A DNA stretch of 64,000 nt from Blattamonas nauphoetae. Its lineage: Eukaryota > Preaxostyla > Oxymonadida. Shown here piece after piece: positions 33,401 to 46,417 of the stretch. The position numbers were made by a program, and so were the translations under genes. How positions within the stretch are numbered: the stretch's first letter is position 1; every line of letters starts with the position of its first letter. The stretch spans positions 1 through 64,000 of the forward strand of contig JARBJD010000353.1 in NCBI GenBank assembly GCA_033064195.1, given 5' to 3'. The notes beneath the pieces are model-generated. The model saw only the letters and a list, made by a program, of their open reading frames with translations. It ran no database searches and had not been told where the DNA came from.

Positions 33401-34470
33401 TACGTAAGTTCGCATGCCTTCAGGTGGGATTGTTACGACTTGATCTTGCACAAGATCAAAGATCACTGGTCTTGCCGGCATCAAATATTCCTTCCCTGGA
33501 TCCGTCCAAACTGTTTTTTGTTTTTTGTTGATCGAATAGTTTGTCAGGTGGGAGAATGCTTGATCCTTCTGTGCTGTTTCAGTCAGTTTCTTTGATTGAG
33601 GCTTGAGTAACTGAGAGTATGCACTTGTGGCGAATCTTACAAGACCTTCTTTGAACATATAAATACGAAGAGGATCTGTTGACGTCACAGCAACATACAG
33701 ACGTAGATCAATTTTGTGTCCATTCACAACAAGTGGGTTCGCAAGATATTCTTGAATAATACACTTACGAGGAGCATTGCTCAAGTCTGCTGGCTTCCGA
33801 ACAATTTCGATTGCTTCATTCACATTCAAGAGTTTGACTCCGATTCCTTTCGAGGAATTGGTCGGTTTGTGAATAAATCTGACTTGACCCATCTCTGCTG
33901 GTGAAAGACGACTGTAATTAGTATCAAATTCGGCGTTTAACTGATCAGAATCCCGTGGAAGGACAAAAGTGAGTGGGAAGAAGCCGAAATGAGCTTGACC
34001 GAATTGATCAGTGGCACGAGAGAGATTAGACGCCAAACGATCCTGTAGGATATAAAAACAAGACAACAACAGACTTTTCGTCCAAGATCGAACGTGGAAG
34101 GGAAGCGAGCAATTCGTTGAAAAGGTGAGAGTTCGATGGATGGTAATTTTCTAGTGAGACCCCAATACAACGTCCACCTAGCATCTCTTCTGTTGTGATC
34201 AAGAGAAAAGCCCGCGTTTTTAAGGATACAGCGAAGAATGGAGGATGATGATGAACTTAACTGAACATGGACGGAGTTTGAACGAATAAAGAAACAAACA
34301 CAGGTTCGAGGACGAAAATCAGAGTCAGATGCCTCATATGATTCAACAGAAGATGATGAACCAAACAATATAAACGAAGGCTCACTTGGAAAGAGAGATT
34401 TGAACAAGTGAGGATATTCTGGTTGTTGAAGAGACATGGTGGGAATAGAAACGGAATCAACGAAAGTCAT
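30488..34470 (-). CDS. Tubulin tyrosine ligase-like protein (TTLL, polyglutamylase type)
   Basis: Exons 34075-34470 and 30488-34042, with a 32-nt intron between; 1316 codons. Exon 1 ends with the TTL entry motif (RWTLYWGL...FQRIARFPSTFDLGRK). Exon 2 continues with FIHKPTNSSKGIGVKLL (ATP-grasp KP...GxGI), IIQEYLANPLVVNGHKIDLR followed by LYVAVTS, HLTNYSIN and ELFGADILLDSSLRPHLLEF followed by NTSPSL. These are all TTL/ATP-grasp active-site blocks; TTLL4/5-type enzymes add glutamate chains to tubulin tails. The C-terminal ~800 residues are Ser/Pro/Thr-rich with no recognised domain. This tail is much longer than usual and is very likely disordered. Confidence 0.88.
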
Positions 34471-34625
34471 AGACAGAGATCGAAGAGATAGTGAGGCCAG
34501 GAACTAACAATGAGTAGCCTTCACTGGGAAATTTAAAAATGGAACGATCTCATTTTTCTCAAAAAATGAGTATATTTACACAAGATAATTTCATGAAAGT
34601 GATTGTGAATGAATACTCTCCGTCT

Positions 34626-37597
34626 CTATACATTCATGTTATGCGACGGACCGCTAAATGAAGGATCGTCCACGCCAGCCTTAATTTTCTCAATATCGAC
34701 GTTATCTTTCTGGAAAACCTTGAACTTGAGCTGTCTATTTTTGCAGCACAGACACACAGCAAGGAAAATGACACCAACAGCAACCAATCCCAACACAACG
34801 AGAATGATGATGAGAGTGACAACTCCGACTTTGACGGGGGTTTTGCATTTCTCGATCACGGTGATCTCCTCCGCATGGACATCCACCTTTTCCAGCTGAC
34901 CCTCAAGTAATGTCATGTTCTCAAGAATTGGAAGGGCTGAGACTCCTCCTGTGCACCACATCTCGTCAGCTTTTGTTTTTGTGTTGTACGACTTTCGAAT
35001 GACGGCCTTCCGCTGTCCTTTCACGCACTCCTCGCGAATCACCTCTCGATCGAATTCTGTGCAGAGTCTGCACGCGTGTGGGGTCCTCCAGGTGTAGTTA
35101 TAATCACACATGGACGGCGACTCTTTCAGAACAGGCGATGTTGTGATGGAGTCGTCGCCTGGCTTGACGCACGTCAGTTTGATGCTGGTCGACTTTGTTC
35201 TGTAACTGCCTTCCTCGTCGAAGCAGTAATCCCCATCCTCATAAATCAATTCCACGCCATAATTTCCAGCTTGGCCGGTCTTTTTATCGGCATTGCTGGT
35301 CGTGTCTTCTTGGACTTCCGGATCAACGTACTTGTCATCCTGCCACACCTCCCAATGCATCGTCCGGCCGAGCGAGTAGATCCAACCATAAGTTGTGACG
35401 AGGCATGAATAACCGTCGGAGGTTTGGCCTCCGAGGAGACTGCAGTTTGTGGTGAGGGCTGGAGAGTCTTCGGTGTTCACGCAGAGCGAGAGGTAGATTG
35501 TGTCGGATGTCGTTTGGATGGTGTAGGGACCGAAAGGTTTGTAATCTGCGTTTTTGGCAGAATAGCGGTAGGAGCGAGGTTTGGGGCTGCTGGCTGAGAG
35601 TGAGTGATGGGATGAGGTTGTGTTGGAGATTTGGAAATTGGATGATGCTGTTTGTGCCTGCAGGAGGTTTTCCAAATCGAAAGGCATGTACTGGTTGTGT
35701 GTATATTGGCACGTGTTCTGCTTGTTCTTGCACGACAAATGGTCTGCACTCCCAACCATTCCTTGTCCACACGCCAGACACTTCGTGCTTCCTTCCAGAC
35801 TGGAGTAATGGTCTGCAGGGCAAGGATCACACGCCTTCTGCCCTTCCTTATCCTGCGAATGGCCCTTTGGACATAACGTGCATCGGGAGGACCCTTCCTC
35901 GGAGAATGTCCCAGCTGCACAGGCGGAACAGGAGACGGCCCCGTATCTGTTATTTTGGGCTGAGTCGTCCTGGTATGGTGTGTTGAGGATGATGGAGTGG
36001 ATAATCACATAGTCCAGGTCGTTGTTGTGGACTGCATGTTTGAATGTGAAGACAATCTCTTCGTCGATGATAAAAAGAGGAAGGGTCATTGTGGATTTGA
36101 CGTCCTTCTTCTGCGTCTTTCCTGTGATTGTGATGTCTTCTTCAGTTGTGATTTTCATCGAGAAAACAGACTTTTCCTGCAGATTGGGAGTATATGTGAT
36201 CTGGATTTGGGTGAACGGCGTGTCGAAAGTCTGACTGACATGGAGATGTAATTTCAGCTCGACAGGAGCATTATGGTACCTTGGGGTGGAAATTCCATCT
36301 GATGTTGTGATCCAGTTGGTTGGGATATCGTTTTCGTCTGCATTCTTGGCTGAACTGGCTGCTGCTGGTTCTGGGCATGCAAGTGAAGTCCAACTCTCCA
36401 ATTCAGAAACACATGAAGTCGTGAAATTGCGGAAAGTATTGTTATTGATGCTTGTAATCACGTCTTGTGGTTCTGCAATCGTTCCCCCAGGGCATTTCTT
36501 GCATTCAGCCTGGTCGCTCGCATCCTCCCCTTTATACGTCCCAGAGGGGCAAGAAATACACTCATTGTTCTTCAGATAGAAGCCAGGCCTACATTGTTTG
36601 CAGGGACGTGTTGTTGAAGGCCTGTTTCCTTTGCATGGTCGAATCTTTTTGTAGGTCACTATTTGGGTTCCAACACACTCTCCCAAAACACCAACAAAAT
36701 CACTGGGCGTACACTCTGGGAGGGCGTTACATGTGCCAAGTGGATACACATATCCGTCGCATAGTTTGCACGATGTTCCATCGATGTACGATCCCAGAGG
36801 ACACGGTTGGCAGATACCGTTAATTGAAGTCTGGTTGGTGGGACATTTTTCACATGAAACAGGTATGTTCAGGCCCGGATTGTATTCGATTTTTCGAATC
36901 TCCATCTGCGGAATTCCAGTTCCGATTGGTTCGTAATAAGATGTTGTCTTGACACAGATTGTCGCGGTATGTGTCCCAAATACTGTGTTGGTAGAAAGAT
37001 CGGACCAAGTTTCAGAATATGGGATTCGTTGCTCTGTATTTCCAATGACGAGGTAGGCATCGACTGTTTGGTACAGAACGGTTGGGAAGCGATACTGAAT
37101 GGAGAGATCCGAGGAAGTGGCTCGAACAGTGAAGCTAAATGAGAGGTTCGTTGTGACAAGAGGCACCAGGTCTGAGAGGATGATAGCGTTCTCCTCCAAC
37201 TTGAAATGTTTCTTTCCGTTTGATGAGGACATCGAAAAGGCATTATCAGATCGAGACGTCTCTCCAAAAAGAATACCATCTCGTTTCGGTTGAAATCCCT
37301 TCTGACAAGTGCTGAAATCTTTCAATGACAGATCGAAATATTTGCCTTTCTCTGCGTATGAACAGTTAAATTCGCCGTATGAATGTTCGACAATAGATGG
37401 TGTATTATCACCGCATATAAAGGTGACATTCATTTTGTTGTCTTTGTTACATTCTCCATACGTAACCAGTGGAGTTTGACAGGCCTCTTCGTCTGAGAGA
37501 AATAAGAGAAGAAACCGAAAAAAAAGAAACTGGATCGTCCAAAACGGTAATTAATGCAATGAACCGCACTCAAGAAGAGAAAAACGGAAGGAATCAT
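34626..37597 (-). CDS. ELAPOR/EIG121-like cysteine-rich type I membrane protein
   Basis: Exon 1 (37546-37597) is a signal peptide MIPSVFLFLSAVHC (an upstream in-frame ATG lies at 37618). After a 53-nt intron, exon 2 (34626-37492) continues HEEACQTPLVTYGECNKD. Total 972 codons. The ectodomain has repeated GFR-like cysteine motifs (CPLGSYIDGTSCKLC, CRPGFYLKNNECISCPSGTY, CSACAAGTFSEEGSSRCTLC) and a later beta-rich Cys domain of the mannose-6-phosphate-receptor-homology kind. One membrane segment (VGVVTLIIILVVLGLVAVGV) and a short basic tail follow. ELAPOR proteins work in the endosome-lysosome and secretory system. Many N-glycosylation sequons (NxS/T) are present. Confidence 0.75.
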
Positions 37598-37630
37598 TGT
37601 CTGAATGTGATCACCCACATTTTCATTCGA

Positions 37631-40485
37631 ATGGAGATTGATGAAAACCCAGACAACTCCTCTGACATTCAGTTGTTCAAAAACAAATGTACATACAATT
37701 TTTCTTCATTTTTCTAGATACAAAACTTCGGTTTCTCGGACAAGGAGGGTTCGGAACTGTTCATCTGATTATACGGCGTTCGGACTCAACTTTCTTTGCT
37801 TTGAAGGAACAAATTCATAGTTCGTCAGAATCTCTAAATGCTGCACTCAAGGAACTTGAGATCATGAAGTCATTGAAATCACCATTCTGTGTCAAGTTCG
37901 AAGAAGCATTCTCTTTTGAAAATCGCCTTCTGATCGTCATGGAGTACTGTGAAAACGATACACTCAGTACATATATCACACACGAACATCTTGGACTGAT
38001 AAAGTTCTCTGAAGAGGTTTTTCACTCAACGAAATAATCAATCTCCATCATTTCTCACTGCACACTCAGGAAAAATGGAAAATTCTCGGTCAAGTTGTAC
38101 TGGCCATCAATGATATGCACACATTGGGAATCCTTCACAGAGATTTAAATCCTGGGAACATTTTTATGGCAAAGAAAGACGAAGTTAAAGTCGGTATGAA
38201 TTCTTCGAGTCCCCGTCTCTATCCCGTTTTATCTCCTCCACTATGCCATTTGTCTCCTTCTAGGCGACTTTGGTAATTCTTATGTCACAACAGTGAACCA
38301 TACCCACACATATAGTAATATTGGTCAATTGTGTGCTTTTTTGATATGAATGGGTTGATTTCATTGTTCTTGACTGTTCTTCCACTATTTCCCATTTTTG
38401 TCTCCATTACCTTTGAATCTAGTCAATACCTTTCGCCAGAGACCTTGGAGAAAAACAAGTTACTTTTTTCGTCTTTTTGTCATTAATCACCCTCCTAGAA
38501 CTCACAAACCATCAGACATGTGGGCTTTTGGTGTGATTGCGTATCAATTCCTATTTGGGCATCTCCCGTTCTCATCAACCAGCGCCTTTGAAATGCTCAC
38601 AAAACTGAACAGTGCAGACTACATTCCTTTACCTCATCACGCGTCCTCTCTTTCTTGTCGTATTCTCCCTCTTCTTTTGGAGAAGAATCCAGAAAAGAGA
38701 ATGACAGCACTGCAATTCTTAGAAGATCCCGAAATCAGAGCGATTGTGACAGGACAGGTTGCCCCATCAGTCCGAACATCACTCTCGGTTTCTTCATCAA
38801 ATGTGTATTCACAACCAAGTGCCTCTCAGTCAATCACACAAACCAGACACAACATCACAGTAAGTCTTCTGAATGCTCTTGACGCAAGAAATACAGAGCA
38901 GATTCTCAAAGCTAGGCAAGACAAGCATATGGAACTTGATGTCACGGAATTTAGTTTTGAGATTCCAGGTGGCGATGTGAGTGATGGAGATGAAGAAATG
39001 ATGTGGGCAGATCTGGACGATGGAGAAACTGAAGATGTGACTTCAGTTGTGTCAGTGCTTTTTCCAATTGATCCTGATGATTTTCTCAACAGCTCTGTCC
39101 GTACCTTTCTGCATCTTCGGGACACGAATCCAGGGAATCTGTCCTGCTTACCGTTGGATGTTCAATACGCAACGTTTCCAGAACATGACTTTGAGACTGA
39201 TCGGATTCTCAGGAAACTGAACGAGAACCCGCCAAATCTCTCTGAGCAGGAACTTTCCATGCGAAGACAACTCCTTAGACAGGAGCTTGAAAAACTGGAG
39301 AAAAGGAAATATCTCCGAGAAGAACACATCATCCCTGAGTGCCGCACCCATCCGGGTGAGCGAACAAGAAAGTGGTTCCAACAAATCACTGCCATCTTGT
39401 TTTCTCCTTCATTGGGATTGTTCGAGACGGACACTAACACAGCAGATCGTTATAATATCGCATTTGATGATGATTCGTTGACGACAGAACGCAGTGACTT
39501 ATTCACGTTTGCTGGCTTCTTGTTGTTCAAGGCAATCAACTCGCGCATCGTCCTCGGCATCCATCTCAACAATTTTATTTGGAGAATGCTCTGCTCGATG
39601 CGAATAAATCAACAAGACATCTTTTACATCGACTCTGGTCTCTCTCATCTCGTGTTTAAACTCCAAAACGAGGATCTTGACACCATCCCACATAACTTCA
39701 CTCTTCGTGTCATTCCAGAGAAAGAAATGGACTCAGAAGATCCCAATGTGATTGCTGTGGAGACTGATCTCCTTCAGAATCCGATTCAAGATGCAGAGAA
39801 TGGCACCATCGATCAGTTTGGAACAACTCGAATTTTGCTGAAAGAAGAGGGAGACAAGATCAGACTCAACAAGGCTAACTTTCCGGAGTTCATTGACCTC
39901 ATTTGCGAATATCTTCGAAAGACACGGAGATACGCTGTTGTCAAAAAAATGGCTCGTTCATTCACATCGTTCTTCCCGCCGGATCTCGTCCTTCTCCTCC
40001 ACCCCGAAAACCTAGACAACCTTATAAAGGGTCATGCTGTCAATGTAGCACAATGGAAGGAACAAACACACTACGATCCACCAGCTTCATCCTCACATCC
40101 CACAATTCAATTATTTTGGGATTTCCTCAACAATGTGAGTTCCTACCGTGCTGGATTAGTGTTTCGGATGATCACTGGATGTGCTTACGGTCCACAGCAT
40201 TTAGATGAGTTGAAACCGACGTTTTTGGGAGACATTCGATACAACGAATCAGGAACATCAATCATTTGGAGGACCGGGCTCTGGATTGAATTGATTCCAG
40301 AAGTGGACGATGACGGTATTGTGAACAAGCCGGTGGGGGATATGAGCAGGTGTCGATTACTTCTGCCGATGTACCGGACAAAGGAGGATTTGGAGGTGAA
40401 TATGAGGCAGGCTCTCAAGAAGGAAGAAGAAGAGCAAAGAGTCTGGTTAATGGAACAGGAAAAGAATGTTATTCGGTCGAAGTAA
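37631..40485 (+). CDS. Protein kinase-HECT domain fusion
   Basis: Inferred exons 37631-37688, 37718-38016, 38070-38193, 38264-38330, 38423-38458, 38499-40485 sum to 856 codons in one frame; introns are 29-92 nt. The kinase domain has LGQGGFGTV, FALKEQ, HRDLNPGNIF, GDFGNSY, QYLSPETLEKN and PSDMWAFGVIAYQFLFGHLP, NEK/ULK-like in style. The last exon runs unbroken from the kinase C-lobe through an acidic linker into a HECT domain: FTFAGFLLFKAINSRIVLGI, ILLKEEGDKIRLNKANFPEF, HPTIQLFWDFLNN, RMITGCAYGP, MSRCRLLLPMYRTKEDLE. In HECT ligases the catalytic Cys sits nine residues before the Tyr of LPxY. Here that place is Ser and a Cys lies two residues later. The kinase has its catalytic residues. Confidence 0.85.
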
Positions 40486-40645
40486 TTAATTTCTCTGTTT
40501 TTTTATTTTCAGACAATTTTACGTTTTCTGAGATGTGACTTATCGATTTTGAAGAAATCCCGACGATCAGACCCAACACATGATTCTTCCTAGACATCAA
40601 ATTAAGAAGCTGATATTCCCTTTCATACAATAGTAATTTCTCCTA

Positions 40646-43600
40646 ATGTCCAAGCACATATCTGAACCTTTTATGATATCGTCATCCACCCACTTCCCAC
40701 CCGAGAATAGCGACAATCAAAGCTTTACCTTGAAAGACGTGAATGATCTCCAAAAACTACTCATTCAACTCTTGTGTAACGGATACAGTGCTGTTTGAAT
40801 AATTTATTCATTCTGTTTTCAGGATATTTTGTCTCTGTTCGTCCAATTCATCATCGAAGCTCATCTGAGACTGTACCACTCACGAGATAAAACCCCAATT
40901 TCCATTCAGTCATTCTTCATCAAATGGAATACGAAGAATGTCCTCCAATACAAACAGATGAAGGAACACTACTCGACCGATTCGAACACTTTGACAATGG
41001 TACCGCAGCCTCCACTTCTGATCGTTGAACGTGCATCACCATCCATCAATTCGGCTAGAGGCCATGTCAGAGATGCCGAACGTCAACATCTCACCACCAT
41101 CACAGGATGGTTTTCTGAAAGTCTCCAACACCTCCTCCCCTTCCTCCCGGAATCACATGATCTACACCACGAAAATCCCGAAAGAACTATTTCATCATTT
41201 CCATTGCAAGGTGAAAATGTTGTTAGTCTCCTAAAATGTCTGAACACTGAGCCTTTCAGATCAAGTCCATCTGTGGAGCTGTTGGATCAACCGCTCTTCA
41301 TTTCGTCTTTGATCGCAGTAGCTAGGTATCATAATCCAAGTTTTTTTCTTACACTGTCATCACATTTCACTGGGAGGACACCGTCATCTAGCTATGGCTC
41401 GCGTTCGGATTCAGAAAGCTTTAATGACCTATCATCGGCCCACCATTCAGAAGATGCAATTTATTCGAATATGCCTTCTTCGACCTTTGTAGATGATGAC
41501 CTCGATTCACAAGCTCCTTTCCCTCCATCTCCTGGACCCCAAATTGACCCATCACAATCGAATAAAAGGACAAGAGACCCATTGCGCGATAAACTAATGA
41601 ATATTTCTCCTGGCTGCATCTTCGACAAATTCATCACATGCATCATCTGCTCCAGCACCTTCGGAAGAAAGTGTGATCAAATCGAACGAAATACGACCAA
41701 CCAACACATAAGCACGGACCAAGGAATCCCATGGATCCCCTCTATCAATGATGTTACTCCTCCATTCTCAATCGCGTTTACAGCTCATTCTGGAACAGTG
41801 GGCCGTTCTCACGACAATTTCATCTCATTCACTGAAGGAATTGAAATAATGAAACAAAATGGAATGATCATCACTCCCTTTGTACGTTTTCTTTCTTGTC
41901 TGTATCTTTTCAAGCAAATTGTTACATGGTTCGTCCAAGGAATGGCCGGACTCCACACTCGATCACTGCTAAAATTCGTTCAACCATCTTTCACGAAGGA
42001 AGATATATTCTTTGATTCTTTGTTTAATCTCAGAATTTGTATGTTTTGACGTTTGGTAGCAAGTTTTTCCTCATCTTGTTCGAATTATTCTTTCTTCTCT
42101 CTATCCCTCATCTTGAGATATAATCCTCTTCATCTAGGTCACTTATCTGATGATTTATCAACCTCGGAAGGTTCTCTGTATCGTACGTTCGATGAAAAAT
42201 CCCATCAGAGTGAAACGGAGGCTGCCAGAAAAACTTTCGCAAAAATCTTCATGGATGTTATTCTTGGAATGTATTATCGGAATAATCCACTGTTTGGGTC
42301 GCAAAGTGTTCCCTTACATCAAGTCATGTCCTCTATTTCCGACGAGACAAGCTCACAAAATAATACCTCACTCGCACTGCAGGATGGAACCGAGGGCATT
42401 GGAATTCCAACATCTCTTGTACACTCCATTCTCATTCCAAGAATTGTCTCAACTCTCCACGACAAACATATCGTAACGTTCTCGCATATAGGTGAGAAGA
42501 TAAAGAAGGAGATCCTTCATCCACCTCGAAACGACCCTCACTCCGATACAGAAGTGAAAACACTGACTCTGTCCAAACTCCAAAGAAAAGCTCTCAAATA
42601 CATCATCAATTTCAGGAAACAAAGCATCCTCAGCTACTCCAACTTTGACGATGTTGTGGATGGTGTCTTGAAGGTTGTGACATCGCCGATGGTGGAAGAG
42701 TCAATGATGTTCACAGATTATGGTCTGGAGGAGTGGAAAGTCTTCATGGTTGTCATTCTGAAGATGATCGAAGAGAACACAGAAGAACCAGACCGGAGGG
42801 TCGACACGAATGAGGACGAGAGAGTGAAAATGTGGTGGGAAGAACTCGTCACTACCACTGCCCCGAATCAAGGCGAGCTGGCAGATCAATTGGAGGAAAG
42901 TGACAGCGAACAGAGTGCTGGGGATGATTCGAGCATCTCCTCGTCTTTGAATGATACTGCGTCAACGACTTCTTCGGATCAGCACTTTCCCCGCGATGAA
43001 CTCGGCTTCATTATCGACCCACCGTTGAATGATGCAGATGACTCTGAACTTGCGTCAGTCACATCACATCTTTCTATGCAATCCCGGATTCCTCAGAGGA
43101 TGCCACGTTTTGTTTGATAATTTATTGAATCATTTTTTGTTTCCATTGTGATTTCTGAGCTTTTGTCATGTTGGTTTTTCATGCTCTTAATGTTTTCTCT
43201 CAGAATCCACTGGCAGCCTTCTCACAGCCACCATTCTTGTCTGTCGTCGAACACCTCAACTGTCTCCACCACTATTCCATCACCCTCACAACTCACATTG
43301 GTTCCCCTGAACCTGATTTACCTCCCAAATTCGATCTTTCTGTCTCTTCACTTCATTCACAATCGTCAAGTCACCTCAGTTCAACGTCCTCCCTCCCAAC
43401 AGACACTAAGCTACGGGGGATACTTCAAACAGTAGTCCCATCAGCCTCAGATAATCAGCAGGGTGTGATGGACACTCGTGCCACCCGAGTCTTCAGACCA
43501 TTTTTGACGAGTCTGGTCAGTGTCAGACCAGAGCAAGTATTCCGTGCTGAGGATCTCCTGTCACCCTTACGTACTTTATTCATCGACGTGTTGCTTCCAT

Positions 43601-45629
43601 GCATCGAAATCACATCTCGTCCAGGCCAACTCCACCAGATCGTTCTGGACGAAATGTTTATTGTCAATTTGCTACAATTGGTGGGAAGTCAAGACCTTCT
43701 CACAGCCGGCGTCGCTTTCGAACTCTGCCAACGTTTGCTACCCCATCACCTCCCCCTTTTCATCTCCACGTGGGATCGACTGTTTCACTCGTGGCATGGA
43801 AAGACTGGTGCACAAGTTACGGTCGCTCTTCAAATAATGGATTCTTGGATCCCACCAATGAACCATTTCAGACTTCCTTCTTCATTCAACTTTCTCATCG
43901 ATGGGGGACAGATGCAGACATTGGCATACACGACGATTAAATGGGGCGAATGGGCTCGTCTGAAATTTCCTGAAACATTTCTCATTGAGGCTCTTCGTGT
44001 CCTGTGCCGTGCATCTGTAGTGTTCCCAAATTCGTTTTCCGATTGCCTTTCTTGGGAGGATGTTTTCAGTCGCTTCTCACAAACAAATCATCTCTTCGTT
44101 CGAGCCAAAGAGCGTGCGGAAGATTTGATAAATCAGGAAAGATGGGGGGAATTGGAATCTCTGATCTCGATGGTTCTACTCGCCTGCCATCGAACTGGCA
44201 AACAATTGGACCCCAGTCTGGGACAGATTGTTGCTGACTATGCCATCTTACCACTCAACCATCTCTTCGCACATTGGTTCATGTACCGAAGACCATTCAG
44301 CCAATACTTTCTCACTCCGCTCCATCTGGACGACTTGATGAAGCGAGTGCGAGAAACTCCTGGACTGGAGAATAACCAGAAGACTCAGTATACTGATCTG
44401 TTGACAGCCATGATGAGGGACAGAGATTCGGAGAAGACCATCAAAATCAGCACTGATCAAAACGATGTCAGAGCTCGATCCACTCAACGTTCACCAAATC
44501 TGGATCAAGTTAACCTCCAAGATAACTCAACTACTCGTCACCAGTCCACCCCTAATGTGTTCGACAATTCGAACCAACAACTGTCATATCCCTCGCCAGC
44601 GCAGGATGAATATCCAACTCCATCCTCCGATCATGTTCAATCCGATTATCGTCCCCCACAAGCCAGCCAAATCTTACACTTTCCTGTGCCACTCCCTCAC
44701 TACCTCAGAGGTCGCTCTCCACCAGCTTCTCCTCATCACGTACCCTCTCCATCATTCGATGTTTTTTCGCATATTATTCAGCAAGTTCTCAACTTCAACC
44801 TGACTCAGAATATTTGGGAGAAAGTCCGTTTCTTCCACAAAGAGCGGCGAGTGGAGATTTATAAAAGATTGCCGACTGTGAGCTTTTTAAGAAAAGAAGA
44901 TCAACCGATCGACCAACCATTCACAATCCCAGTCCCTGTTTGTCCTCATCTCTTCTCGTTCTTTGCATCGTGTTTCTCTCTTTTTCATCCATTCCTTCGC
45001 AGGAGTTCATCAACATGTTCAGAGCATGGTCACATCAACTCCGTTTTGATCCGCATAACGTGACCGAATGCCCTGTTCTGTTCAACCACGAGTTCAGAAT
45101 TAGCTATCCCACCGATGCACCCTCATCATTGGCTCAATCATTGCTGAACCTTGCGGTACTGTTCCACACTCAAGCGGACATTCGCCTGAATCATGAGACG
45201 TCCGATCTACAAGATGAAGACGAAGCTCGCCTCAGATCTTTTGTTCATCAGATGATAGAAATTGAGAACAATCCAACCCAATTTGTTTGACATTCTTCTC
45301 ATCCTCATGTTTCTCTCATTCTCATTCAGGAATCATTTCATTTCCTCAACGAACAACAGTTCATGTTCACAACGGACAAGCCTCAGCAGGCTCCCCTCAC
45401 TCACACAAACCCACCATCCATCTCTGTCCAAGACTCAGGCTGGACTGTTGCCTTTCGTCCTCCCGAACAATGCTGCCAGTTGAGCAATTCCTGCCTGCTA
45501 CGTTCTCCAGAAGAACAGTTCAGTTTTTGCACCATCGAATATAACGGCATAATAATTGAGACTGACAATCAGAAAAAGTTCTTTTCCATCTGTCAAACTG
45601 TTCCCCGACCTCAAAATACGCCGAGATGA
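40646..45629 (+). CDS. Large multi-exon protein, unrecognised
   Basis: Starts at ATG 40646 (MSKHISEPFMISSSTHFPPE). A 30-nt intron leads to DILSLFVQFIIEAHL. Open exons continue through 42049 and 42140-43109, then a 94-nt intron (to about 43203) to NPLAAFSQPPFLSVVEHLN, another near 44935-45001 to EFINMFRAWSHQL, and a last near 45286-45335 to ESFHFLNEQQ, ending at 45629. The joins near 42050-42140 are unsure. The C-terminal half is helical and repeat-like (LLQLVGSQDLLTAGVAFELC, LISMVLLACHRTGKQ), and the middle is acidic and Ser-rich. A DEP- or HEAT-like fold is possible, but I recognise no family. Its 3' end has a decayed duplicate just downstream. Confidence 0.65.
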
Positions 45630-45775
45630 TGATTCTCCAAACAACGCATCACTCAGAAACAAATCTTCAAACAGTTACTGCACAGCTACCAGACGAATTC
45701 AGATTGAATCGTTTTTTTGTTCGTCTATCTCAATGCACACACTGATTTGTTCCCCAATTCAATCCAATAGCTGTC

Positions 45776-46200
45776 TTCTCACAACCCACCGGTCGGGCAG
45801 GTCTTTCACATTCCTCAGCCACAGTCGAACCATCTCCGAACTCGCTCTCCTCCAGCTTCTCCCCATCACACACACTCTCCAATATTCGATGTTAATTCGC
45901 TACATTATTCAGGAAGTGCCCAGATTCCACCAAACTCAGAATGATAGGGAACTTGTCATCCCTTTCATCGTGTTTCTGTCTTTTTTCTCTCGTCACATCG
46001 ACTCAGAGCTTTCGTTCGTCTGTTGGAACAACTTGGCACAAATCCGACTAACTTTGTTTGACTATCATCTCATCTTCAAGCTTCTCTCATTCTCATTCAG
46101 GAATTATTTGATTTCTTCAACCATTCACAGTTCACGTCAACCATCCTTCTCCAGCACAATGCTCCCAGTTGAACATAGATTGAAGCTTTTTTCTTTCCCG
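45776..46200 (+). pseudogene. Decayed duplicate of the 3' end of the preceding gene
   Basis: Matches, in order, parts of 44657-45480 of the gene just upstream. CTCCAGCTTCTCCCCATCAC matches CACCAGCTTCTCCTCATCAC, ATTCGATGTT...TATTCAG recurs, and CTCTCATTCTCATTCAGGAA with the following TT(G/C)ATTTC...CAACCATTCACAGTTCA keeps the intron-exon border of the last intron. Large pieces in between are missing and the frame is lost. Because an intron border is kept, the copy arose from DNA and not from mRNA. Confidence 0.7.
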
Positions 46201-46417
46201 TCACAACTCGCACTATTGCGATATTCTTGTTCCTCTAGTGGGGCAATGATGTGTAGAAGCAAACTTTTCATTCACTTTTTGACTCCTCATTTTTGTTCAT
46301 TTCAAAAATATGTATTAAATACATTTAAATACTTCGGGCGCATCAGTTCTTTTTCTAAAATCGAGGAAGATCATAAAAAAGAGAGTGAAATGAAGAATCA
46401 AGACAGTACTGAAAAAA

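Noticed and set aside
42053-43117. Independent gene starting at 42053
   Set aside because: It lacks a start codon, lies just after a likely exon end, and its own end joins the next exon in phase at 43203, so it is better read as part of the gene at 40646-45629.
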